From Nanobdellota archaeon (GTDB lineage Archaea; Nanobdellota; Nanobdellia; Woesearchaeales; CG1-02-33-12): DNA of 15,530 nucleotides. The position numbers were made by a program, and so were the translations under genes. Positions within the stretch are counted from its first letter, which is position 1; each line of letters opens with the position of its first letter. Below are positions 7,072 to 13,733 of the stretch, in pieces. Below the pieces are notes generated by a model. It did not search any database. It saw nothing but the letters and a program-made list of their open reading frames with translations, and had not been told where the DNA came from. The stretch is from the NCBI GenBank assembly GCA_018901315.1, contig JAHIFA010000084.1, positions 1 to 15,530 on the forward strand, read 5' to 3'.

Positions 7072-7506
7072 ATGAAACAAGAATATCAACGATATATTGC
7101 AAGTGTAAAAAAGCATGATAATTATTATACCATTATTATGAAAGATGTTACTAAAAAACTAAAGAATAATCCAAACTTGAATATAGATGGATTAATAGAT
7201 TATCTATTAGATGATAATGGATTTAGCGAAGATGAAAAGGAAATAAAGAATCAGTTAGATAAACTAATTAGTATAGGAAGAAAAGGATATGAGTTTGTTG
7301 AGATTGGATTTAGAAATAATAAAGGAGAACATAAGTTTATTAAAACATATTGTAATAAATATATGCTTAGGACTGGAGGAGTATCTAATACTCGCATGAT
7401 AAAAGAAAAAATCAAAAAAGTAAAGGATTATTTTGAAGACAAAACTTTTGATGGGATAGATTATAAAGGATTTGACCTAGAAGTAGAAATGAGACACATG
7501 GATTAG
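7072..7506 (+). CDS. GG-less paralog of the candidate ubiquitin-like modifier
   Basis: A 144-residue protein clearly related to the 9680-10117 product. Shared stretches are YIASVK near the N-terminus, LIDYLLDDNGFSEDEKE (against LIDYLTKDDGFNDEEKE) and the end YFEDKTF...YKGFDLEVE (against YFEPRTI...YNGLDLEVH). Where the other protein continues to MRKGG and a tail, this one stops at MRHMD, so it has no diglycine and could not be activated by an E1 in the usual way. The shared pattern (helix LIDYL-DDGF, final strand DLEV) is compatible with a ubiquitin-like beta-grasp plus extra segments; that is inference. It stands alone with its own copy of the shared upstream element. It could be a non-conjugated partner, competitor or antagonist of the modifier. 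Confidence 0.7.
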   Translation: MKQEYQRYIASVKKHDNYYTIIMKDVTKKLKNNPNLNIDGLIDYLLDDNGFSEDEKEIKNQLDKLISIGRKGYEFVEIGFRNNKGEHKFIKTYCNKYMLRTGGVSNTRMIKEKIKKVKDYFEDKTFDGIDYKGFDLEVEMRHMD

Positions 7507-7553
7507 ACTAGATTAAATGATAGTAAGGAATAAGAGTTCTAAAAAATGAATGA

Positions 7554-7629
7554 TTTTCGGTTTATCTCTAAAGATTAACATTAGGTTCGGAAAAATAAGT
7601 CCTTTTTATTGGAAATGCTTATTAAAAAC
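7554..7629 (+). promoter_or_regulatory. Shared upstream element, copy 3, with core promoter of the lipoprotein operon
   Basis: CGGTTTATCTCTAAAGATT begins at 7558 and GTTCGGAAAAATA at 7585, with the CGG boxes spaced 30 bp. The arrangement closely parallels the copy before 9680. The core GGAAATGCTTATTAAAAAC (7611-7629) lies about 28 bases before ATG 7651, indicating a leaderless transcript. Confidence 0.6.
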
Positions 7630-7650
7630 AAATGCTAATCTGATTTCAAG

Positions 7651-8157
7651 ATGGGATTAAAAAGAACAATAGGGATTTTGTTTTTGACAGGAGCAATTGC
7701 AGCAACAAGTTATCTTGGTGCTGGATGTGCAAAAACAGAGAAAACAAAACCCCTTGTTCATGAAGAGGTGGTTGTTATGACTGAAAAACAAGAGCAACCA
7801 ATGTATGGCATTGCTGGAAAGGATATAAATGATCTTCTGGATTATACAGAACAAATTATTAAGGAAAATCATGAAGAGTTTAAGAATTACATTCTGAATA
7901 TAAGCAAAATCGGTATTGAAAACAACTATGAAAAAGAAATAGCAGACATGTTTAGCGATGAGCTTCTTGAGAAAAGAATAAGCGAGATGCCTAATGAGAG
8001 AAAGCTTAGGATAATAAGGCCATTAATAACTGAAAAAATTGATAATACATATAATAAAATTATAGATTTTGCTGAAGAACAAAAGCCAAAAGTTAAGGAG
8101 TTCTACAAAAACCTGGAAAAGAAGGTCAATGATTATCTAAATGAAGGTGAGCGTTAA
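7651..8157 (+). CDS. Predicted lipoprotein, 168 aa
   Basis: The N-terminus MGLKRTIGILFLTGAIAATS followed by YLGAGC26 is a basic n-region, a hydrophobic h-region and a lipobox-like LGAGC. It is a good lipoprotein signal with C26 as the lipid-modified residue. The mature part (27-168) is hydrophilic and helical, rich in Lys/Glu, with no recognised domain. It should be anchored on the outer face of the cytoplasmic membrane. The start lacks a Shine-Dalgarno and sits about 28 bases after the TATA-like box, so it is the leaderless first gene of the operon. The next gene begins at the base after its stop. Its function is unknown. Confidence 0.78.
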   Translation: MGLKRTIGILFLTGAIAATSYLGAGCAKTEKTKPLVHEEVVVMTEKQEQPMYGIAGKDINDLLDYTEQIIKENHEEFKNYILNISKIGIENNYEKEIADMFSDELLEKRISEMPNERKLRIIRPLITEKIDNTYNKIIDFAEEQKPKVKEFYKNLEKKVNDYLNEGER

Positions 8158-8394
8158 ATGGGTTTTATCAGGTTTGGCTTTAAATTATTGAAGTATTTTG
8201 CAATATTCTCAATTGGATACTATATGGGTGGCGGATGCGAGAATACAACAATAAATCAGGAAATAAAAAAAGAGACTAGTTACATAAAACCTGCTTATTA
8301 TCAGACTGTTGATAAAAAAGTTATGAGAGATATTACTCAATTTAGTGGGCTTGAAAAAAGCCTAACATTATATTATCCGAAAGATAAAAAATAA
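8158..8394 (+). CDS. Small membrane protein or lipoprotein, 78 aa
   Basis: A short protein with one hydrophobic segment, residues about 8-24 (KLLKYFAIFSIGYYMGGGC), ending in MGGGC27, which is lipobox-like but less typical than in the upstream gene. The remaining 50 residues are hydrophilic with several Tyr and no known motif. It could be a small lipoprotein or simply an N-anchored exported protein. It starts directly after the upstream stop; GGTGA at 8146-8150 is a plausible Shine-Dalgarno seven bases before the ATG. Its position suggests a partner of the preceding lipoprotein. Confidence 0.7.
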   Translation: MGFIRFGFKLLKYFAIFSIGYYMGGGCENTTINQEIKKETSYIKPAYYQTVDKKVMRDITQFSGLEKSLTLYYPKDKK

Positions 8395-8416
8395 CAAAAC
8401 TATAAGGGTGAAAAAA

Positions 8417-9508
8417 ATGGATGGGAATTTAATAAAAAAAATTAAAGCAAATAATATCAATAATTTAAATAATAGTAAATATTCAATAATGAAAAAACTT
8501 GAAAAAAATGGGGTTTTGGAAAAGAAATACAACATAAAGCGATATCACCCCGAAGAAAATTCAATTGTAGATACTCTAAAACACCAAGGGGGGCTTTCTG
8601 GAGAAGATAATTACGTTGGATTAGAAAAAAACGTTAAAGAGATAGCTAAATTAAATAGTGATATGAACAGAAAACTTCTTGCCAGCAAGTCGCTGCCAAT
8701 TAAACTTTGGGTATACTCATCAGATTTTGTTAAAACAAAAATACTCGGAAAAGAAGCATATTCAATAGAGGATATATTTGACAGGCAGATACTCAACATA
8801 AAAGGATTGGATTCAAACTTAACAAATGTTATTTTTAATTCAAGAAAGGAATTAAACAAATTAATAGCTTATAGGGATGAAATAACTAAAGAATGGGATG
8901 AGAATATGGGAAAATACAAGAAATTAGACAAAGATGGACAAATAAAACATCAATTGTATTTAGAAGCAGACAAAGAATTTAAATCAACAGAAAAAGGCGA
9001 TAAAAACTATTTTGCCCTTAAGAGAGCGTGTACAAACTTAAGGAGAGATTTGGATGAGATCTCACACCAAAAGTACCTTTCTGCTAATAAAATAAAAGAC
9101 AGAGAGAAGGAAGAGAATGTTCTTGGAGACCTTGAAGAAATGCTTACTACAGGAATAAAGGTTTGTGAAACCATCAGTGATAAAACAAGCGGAATATTGC
9201 GTTATGTTATAAATACAAAAAAGCAATGGGATACTCTTGTTTCTCAAGGCAGGATTGTTGAAGCATTGTATAAATCTGTGGCTATGCTTGGTGAATACTC
9301 CAATAACCTGCATGAAAAGTTAAATGAAGGCATAAAAAAAATGGGAGGTATTGCAGGCAATCCAAATATCCTCAATAGCTATTATTTAAGGACTCATAGG
9401 GGAATTAAACAGATAGCATATAATGTCTCATCAAGTCATCTTGATAAAGTTGGAAACTTGGAGAACCAGATGGATGATTACCTTAATAGCAGAGAGGATA
9501 CGGACTAA
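8417..9508 (+). CDS. Coiled-coil protein of unknown function, 363 aa
   Basis: A long, strongly helical protein rich in Lys, Glu and Asn with no signal peptide or membrane segment. Heptad-like stretches occur in roughly 55-95, 120-235 and 275-310, suggesting extended coiled coils; I recognise no enzymatic motif. A GTG at 8408 is in frame, but AAGGGTGA at 8404-8411 works better as a Shine-Dalgarno for ATG 8417, so that start is chosen. It is the third gene of the lipoprotein operon. It may act on the cytoplasmic side as a scaffold for the two membrane-associated neighbours, which is inference only. Confidence 0.72.
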   Translation: MDGNLIKKIKANNINNLNNSKYSIMKKLEKNGVLEKKYNIKRYHPEENSIVDTLKHQGGLSGEDNYVGLEKNVKEIAKLNSDMNRKLLASKSLPIKLWVYSSDFVKTKILGKEAYSIEDIFDRQILNIKGLDSNLTNVIFNSRKELNKLIAYRDEITKEWDENMGKYKKLDKDGQIKHQLYLEADKEFKSTEKGDKNYFALKRACTNLRRDLDEISHQKYLSANKIKDREKEENVLGDLEEMLTTGIKVCETISDKTSGILRYVINTKKQWDTLVSQGRIVEALYKSVAMLGEYSNNLHEKLNEGIKKMGGIAGNPNILNSYYLRTHRGIKQIAYNVSSSHLDKVGNLENQMDDYLNSREDTD

Positions 9509-9511
9509 AAG

Positions 9512-9533
9512 ATTCTTTATTATTTATTTTTAA
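9512..9533 (+). terminator. T-rich candidate terminator of the lipoprotein operon
   Basis: Directly after the stop at 9508 comes TTCTTTATTATTTATTTTT, a T-rich tract of the kind that terminates archaeal transcription. No stable hairpin is seen. Confidence 0.4.
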
Positions 9534-9555
9534 TATTTTATATAATAACCAAATA

Positions 9556-9632
9556 TTTTCCGGTTTACTTCTAAAGATTCACGTTTTGTCCGAAAAAATA
9601 CCTCTTTTTTCTCGGAAATGCATATAAAAAAG
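9556..9632 (+). promoter_or_regulatory. Shared upstream element, copy 4, with core promoter of the ubiquitin-like operon
   Basis: CCGGTTTACTTCTAAAGATT at 9560 and GTCCGAAAAAATA at 9588 parallel the copy before 7651. They are followed by a T-run and CTCGGAAATGCATATAAAAA (9611-9630). The start of transcription would fall near 9655, leaving a short leader that carries the Shine-Dalgarno at 9669. Confidence 0.62.
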
Positions 9633-9668
9633 AAATTCTTCTTAATAATTAAAAAAATTAAATTTTTT

Positions 9669-9674
9669 GGAGGT
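9669..9674 (+). promoter_or_regulatory. Strong Shine-Dalgarno of the candidate modifier gene
   Basis: GGAGGT lies five bases before ATG 9680. It is the strongest ribosome site in the window, whereas the other first genes with the same upstream element lack a clear one. High translation of this gene relative to the downstream ones is expected. Confidence 0.7.
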
Positions 9675-9679
9675 AAAAA

Positions 9680-10117
9680 ATGGCAGATGAAAATGAAACA
9701 TATATTGCAAGTGTAAAAAGTGCTATACAGAATGTTGACCCTCTTACAAAAGAGGTAACTGAAAAGTTAATTGAAGAGCCAAACTTAACTATTAGCGAAC
9801 TTATAGATTATTTAACAAAAGATGATGGTTTTAATGACGAAGAAAAGGAATTAATGAAAGGAGTAAAAAAAGAAATAGAAGATTCAATGGCATCTCCTGA
9901 ACGTCTGGCTATAAAGGCATTAAATGAAGGGAGAGATGGATATAAATCTTTCCCAAATCAAAGTGGAGAAATGACCCAAATAATAAAAAGAACAGATATA
10001 GCAAAAAACTATTTTGAACCAAGGACAATTGAAGAAACGCCATATAATGGATTAGATTTAGAAGTACATTTTATGAGAAAAGGCGGATCTGGATTGGACT
10101 ACATTCTTTTAAAATAA
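9680..10117 (+). CDS. Candidate ubiquitin-like modifier with C-terminal GG and tail
   Basis: A 145-residue protein. By eye its pattern resembles ubiquitin: EPNLTISELIDYL (33-45) recalls EPSDTIENVKAKI, followed by DDGFNDEEKEL (48-58) at the place of KEGIPPDQQRL, and RTIEETPYNGLDLEVHFMRK (115-134) then GG recalls the RTLSDYNI...LRLRGG end. G135-G136 is followed by a nine-residue tail SGLDYILLK that a JAMM peptidase could remove. Compared with ubiquitin it has extra residues at the N-terminus and about 60-105. Its neighbours are E1-like and JAMM proteins and a candidate E2, which supports a modifier role. The beta-grasp assignment is inference; the alternative is an unrelated helical protein. 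It heads the operon, with its stop one base before the next ATG. A GG-less paralog lies at 7072. Confidence 0.6.
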   Translation: MADENETYIASVKSAIQNVDPLTKEVTEKLIEEPNLTISELIDYLTKDDGFNDEEKELMKGVKKEIEDSMASPERLAIKALNEGRDGYKSFPNQSGEMTQIIKRTDIAKNYFEPRTIEETPYNGLDLEVHFMRKGGSGLDYILLK

Positions 10118-10118
10118 G

Positions 10119-11366
10119 ATGAAACTGCCCAAATCTAGCTTTAGCAGCATTGCTGAAGAAGCTAAACTTTGCCTTATCTTAAATAATAAACTCTATACAG
10201 TTGAAGCAAGAGAAGAAAAAGGTAATAATTTTTTTTATTTTGTTAATAAAAAATATTTATTGCAAGAGTCAGAGAGTCTTAGATGTATTGAAAAAATATA
10301 CTTAAAAAACAATGAAATTGAATTTAAGTCAATTATCAGTAATCTATCAAAAAAAAGTTTAAAAGAAGATAACACATTATTAAAAAAAGATATATTTGAA
10401 TTACAAAAAAAATATGAACTCCTTGATTTTATAGTTAACAAAGTTTTTCCCCTCTATTCTAAAAACAAAAATAACATAAAATTAAAATCTAAAAACTCAA
10501 AACCAAACCAAAAACTAGAAGAAATTTTAAAATCAAAGATTGATGAACACAAGTCTGAGAATCTTAAAGACGGCTTTGAATGCCTCTTAAACAGGGATTA
10601 TTCTATACTTGAAAAGAACATAATAAAAAATAGTAATCTGCTTATATTTAATGGGAGCATTTATATTACAAAAAAGATTCCAGAAAAAATTTACAAAACA
10701 ATAAGAAACAGATTTAAGATTAATAATATAAATTACTCATATAAATTTGGTAGTTATTTAAAGGATTTAGAGGAAGAATACCTTAAAAATTTATCAGATG
10801 AAATAACAAAATTTTCAAATCATAGTGGAAATCTTTTAAATGAAAAAATAAATTTGTTAAACAAAAAAAATAATTTTTCTGAAATAGTAAAAAAACAAAT
10901 ATACCAAGAAAGTAGCATTGGTTTTATTAAAAAAGAGCAAGGCTATTATATTTTCCTTGAGCAAGAACCATTTGCTCTTAAATCAATTGATCAGTCTGAC
11001 TATTATGTGTTTGAAAAATGCAAAGTTGGTGTTCAGCTAAAATTAAACAACCATAAAATAGAAATTGAGAGCCCTGTTGTAATTGATAAATATTCTCACC
11101 CCTTGCTTTCTGGATTTGATGTTCCAGAACAATATATTTGTACTGGAAGCGGCATAATTAATGATGTGATGAATGATTTTAATGAAAAAAAAGATGATGC
11201 TGGAAAAGCAATTTATCTTCTTAAAGTAGGAGGATTTGCCTTGAGGAATGGGTATTGTTCTGGAATGAACCCTCACCATCATCTAAACAGAAGTACCTTT
11301 CGTAATAATCTTACAACTCGCCAAGAAATAAACAAAAGGGAAATTGTTGTTGAAAAACAGGGATAA
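10119..11366 (+). CDS. Candidate E2-like (UBC-fold) conjugation protein, 415 aa
   Basis: No domain is obvious in the first 260 residues, which are Lys/Asn-rich and helical with coiled-coil character. The C-terminal third is strand-rich: YYIFLEQEPFALKS (276-289), CKVGVQLKLNN (301-311), IEIESPVVIDKY (314-325). It is followed by SHPLLSGFDVPEQYICTG, with H327-P328 and C341. In E2 enzymes an HP(N) motif lies about 10 residues before the catalytic Cys in an ICL-type context; here the gap is 14 (bacterial E2-like proteins vary in this loop). The end holds GYCSGMNPHHHLNR, with C380 and a His cluster. Between a candidate modifier and a JAMM/E1 pair, an E2-like thioester carrier is the natural reading, but it is a motif-level guess. 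The gene is coupled to both neighbours by one-base gaps. Confidence 0.55.
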   Translation: MKLPKSSFSSIAEEAKLCLILNNKLYTVEAREEKGNNFFYFVNKKYLLQESESLRCIEKIYLKNNEIEFKSIISNLSKKSLKEDNTLLKKDIFELQKKYELLDFIVNKVFPLYSKNKNNIKLKSKNSKPNQKLEEILKSKIDEHKSENLKDGFECLLNRDYSILEKNIIKNSNLLIFNGSIYITKKIPEKIYKTIRNRFKINNINYSYKFGSYLKDLEEEYLKNLSDEITKFSNHSGNLLNEKINLLNKKNNFSEIVKKQIYQESSIGFIKKEQGYYIFLEQEPFALKSIDQSDYYVFEKCKVGVQLKLNNHKIEIESPVVIDKYSHPLLSGFDVPEQYICTGSGIINDVMNDFNEKKDDAGKAIYLLKVGGFALRNGYCSGMNPHHHLNRSTFRNNLTTRQEINKREIVVEKQG

Positions 11367-11367
11367 T

Positions 11368-12222
11368 ATGAAAAGATTAGAATATATACTTGAAAATAAT
11401 TCAAAAGAAAAAACAGATGAATTATTTAGCGAGTTAATGATTACTGATTATGCTTATAAAAAAATAAAAGCATATGCTTCTCTAGCCTGCATAACTGCTA
11501 ATGAATCAATTGAATGTGGTGGTTATTTAGTAACTCCTAAAGAGGATTATGATTGTATTGTAAAAGATGCATATCTGTCAAAAGATCAAAAAGTAACAGG
11601 CGTAGAATACATCGTTGATTCAGAGCCAGACATGGATTTTCTAAAAGAAATCAAGAATGATGGATATAAAATTCTGGGGTGGTGGCATAGTCATGGAAGT
11701 ATGAACCCTTTTCACTCTGGAACAGATGATAATACTTTCAAGAGCATTTATTATAATATTTTTCCGTATAATAAAAAGGAATTAAGTAGAGAAATAATCC
11801 CTCTTTCAGGAGATTCATTTAAAATTGAGCATCAAAATGATAAAACAGGAAATGATTATATAATTTTTAAATCAAATAATTTTCTTGAAGATATAATTGA
11901 GATGAGGGTAGGTAATAATTTTAACTTAAATGATATTGAAGTTAAAGGAATTAAGATAAAAAAATTCAAAGGTATTTCATTTGCATATAGTCTAGTTGTG
12001 AATCGTTTTTATTCTGCAGCACCTTATGCTGAAGTAGCTATCAAACACCCTAAGACAAGAGAAATTAAAATTAACAAAGGGGTTAAAGTAAAGGAAACAA
12101 TTTCTAATACAATACCCTTAGATTATGAGAAAATATTAGATGAAATAAAAACTAGAATTACCTATAAAGGAAAATTTTTGGGAAAAATAAAAAACAAAGA
12201 TACAAAATGTTGGGTGATCTAA
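11368..12222 (+). CDS. JAMM/MPN-domain metallopeptidase, deubiquitinase-like
   Basis: A 284-residue protein with a complete JAMM motif: E49 in ECGGYLVTPKED, then WWHSHGSMNPFHSGTDD with H107, H109, S117 and D120 (HXHX7SXXD). Such zinc peptidases cleave isopeptide or peptide bonds after the C-terminal glycine of ubiquitin-like proteins. Here it may mature the 9680 product and/or reverse conjugation. A second domain follows, with SFAYSLVVNRF...PYAEVAIKHP (204-228) and DYEKILDEIKTRI, and it recurs in the second JAMM protein downstream. ATG 11368 lies one base after the upstream stop; the frame opens earlier with TTG codons at 11344, but those overlap the previous gene. Its stop at 12220-12222 is in the same frame as the E1-like gene that begins immediately after. 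Confidence 0.9.
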   Translation: MKRLEYILENNSKEKTDELFSELMITDYAYKKIKAYASLACITANESIECGGYLVTPKEDYDCIVKDAYLSKDQKVTGVEYIVDSEPDMDFLKEIKNDGYKILGWWHSHGSMNPFHSGTDDNTFKSIYYNIFPYNKKELSREIIPLSGDSFKIEHQNDKTGNDYIIFKSNNFLEDIIEMRVGNNFNLNDIEVKGIKIKKFKGISFAYSLVVNRFYSAAPYAEVAIKHPKTREIKINKGVKVKETISNTIPLDYEKILDEIKTRITYKGKFLGKIKNKDTKCWVI

Positions 12223-13731
12223 ATTCCAGAGAGAACAGATACACAAGAAAGAATAAATGGATGGAATCAAAAAAAACTTGATAATTCTCTAATAACAATA
12301 ATTGGAGCTGGACCATTATCCAATTTTGTTTTATCAAATCTTGTTGGTCTGCAAGTTGGAAATATAAGGATAATTAATAATGAAGATTATACTAATAATC
12401 CTAATGAATTCTTATTTTTTGATTATTATAACAAAAAAGAAAAAGTTAGGAAGGTTAAGCATCTTGAAAAAATAATTATGCAAATGAATCCTAAAATAAG
12501 AGTGGGTGGATATTATTCTACCCTTTTTTATGATTTAGTTGGCAAACCAAATATACTTATCGATCTTACAAATGACCCCTGTTCAAAACTTAAAAGTGTA
12601 AAGATTTCGGATAAATTGAAAATACCTTTTATTACTGCTTCTACAAGCAAGAATAAAGGCAAGGTGATGGTTTACACCACTATGAGCAAGACAGAAAGGA
12701 TAATTCTTTCTAAAAAGAACTATACCCAAAGCATAGACGAATATCTGCTTCCTGATTTTGAAAATTGCCAACAAGGCAATATAACAAGTGGTCTGATTGC
12801 TGGATTAGTAACAGAGGAAATAAGAAAATCTATACTTAAATTATATGATTATGACAAATTGATGAAAAAAGGAGTAACATACAACCTCCTATCTAACAGG
12901 AGGTTTAAAGATGAATGTGAGATAAATCTTAGTATGACTAATTATCTAAATGAAAAAAATTTGTTTAAGAATAAGAAGGTTGCAATAATTGGTGCAGGTT
13001 CAATAGGAAATTTTGTTGGAATTGGTTTGTCTTTAATGGGTTTTGATAAGATATACCTAATTGATATGGATGAAATTGAAGAGCATAACAAGAATAGGCA
13101 GATTACTTATACTCTTGGAAATTATGTTGGTAAAAAAAAAATTGATATATTATCTATGTTAATGAATAAAATAAATCCAACTACTCAATCTATAGGGATT
13201 TATGGAAAATTAGGAAATAACCTTAATGAAGAAGAAAAAAGAAAACAAGTTAAGTTAATTAATGAATCAGAATTTCTCAAGCTTGATTGTGATTTAATTT
13301 TGGGCTGTATTGATAATGTTTCTGCAAGAGCATTTGCTAATAGGTTGGCTGTAAAAAATTCTATTCCTTACATAGATGGAGGAACTAGTCCTTTCTCTGG
13401 ACAGGTAAGAGTTTATAGTCCTAAAAAAACAGCATGTTTAGATTGTCAGGAGAATATTTATTCTCAGGCAATTGAAGAGCAAAATAAAGAAGAAATTTCT
13501 GACCATTGCACTGCAAATGATCATGAGCCAAGTGTCGTCATGTCAAACCAAATAATTGGTGCAGCAATTCTAGGTGAGATAAGAACACTATTTTATCCGG
13601 AAGTTTATGGACAACCAGTGATGAATGGCATACTATACAGTTCTTTTGATCGAGATAGGCTTGTTTTGAATAAGATCAAATGTAAACCAAATAAAGATTG
13701 TCTTTGCAGTAAAAAATTTTATGATAAATAA
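12223..13731 (+). CDS. Tandem-ThiF E1-like activating protein; no ATG at its true N-terminus
   Basis: From 12223 the frame gives 502 residues with two adenylating (ThiF/E1) domains. Domain 1 (about 8-235) begins with E1-typical RINGWNQKKL and IIGAGPLSNF (27-35), but the third Gly is Ser, the ribose-binding acid is Asn (RIINNED) and the NRQ-type arginine is missing, so it looks inactive. Domain 2 (about 245-502) has IIGAGSIGNF (GXGXXG at 257-262), LIDMDEIEEHNKNRQ (D281, R292), GCIDNVSAR, zinc-type cysteines C405/C408 with C493/C495, and HCTANDHEPSVV with C429 at the E1 active-site position. The first ATG in frame, 12478 (residue 86), would delete the core of domain 1, so translation probably starts earlier: ATT at 12223, or readthrough of the preceding in-frame TAA. 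It would activate the candidate modifier with ATP. Confidence 0.85.
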   Translation: MPERTDTQERINGWNQKKLDNSLITIIGAGPLSNFVLSNLVGLQVGNIRIINNEDYTNNPNEFLFFDYYNKKEKVRKVKHLEKIIMQMNPKIRVGGYYSTLFYDLVGKPNILIDLTNDPCSKLKSVKISDKLKIPFITASTSKNKGKVMVYTTMSKTERIILSKKNYTQSIDEYLLPDFENCQQGNITSGLIAGLVTEEIRKSILKLYDYDKLMKKGVTYNLLSNRRFKDECEINLSMTNYLNEKNLFKNKKVAIIGAGSIGNFVGIGLSLMGFDKIYLIDMDEIEEHNKNRQITYTLGNYVGKKKIDILSMLMNKINPTTQSIGIYGKLGNNLNEEEKRKQVKLINESEFLKLDCDLILGCIDNVSARAFANRLAVKNSIPYIDGGTSPFSGQVRVYSPKKTACLDCQENIYSQAIEEQNKEEISDHCTANDHEPSVVMSNQIIGAAILGEIRTLFYPEVYGQPVMNGILYSSFDRDRLVLNKIKCKPNKDCLCSKKFYDK

Positions 13732-13733
13732 AA

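Noticed and set aside
8417..9508. Coiled-coil protein as an E3 ligase or substrate adaptor of the ubiquitin-like system
   Set aside because: No RING-type Cys/His pattern is present and the gene lies in a different operon, so there is no direct support.
11344..11367. Upstream TTG codons as the start of the first JAMM gene
   Set aside because: They lie inside the end of the previous gene and lack a ribosome site; ATG 11368, one base after that stop, fits the one-base gap used elsewhere in this operon.
12478..13731. Taking the first ATG as the start of the E1-like protein
   Set aside because: The preceding 85 codons in the same frame encode RINGWNQKKL and IIGAGPLSNF, standard parts of a ThiF domain, so the ATG start would truncate a real domain.
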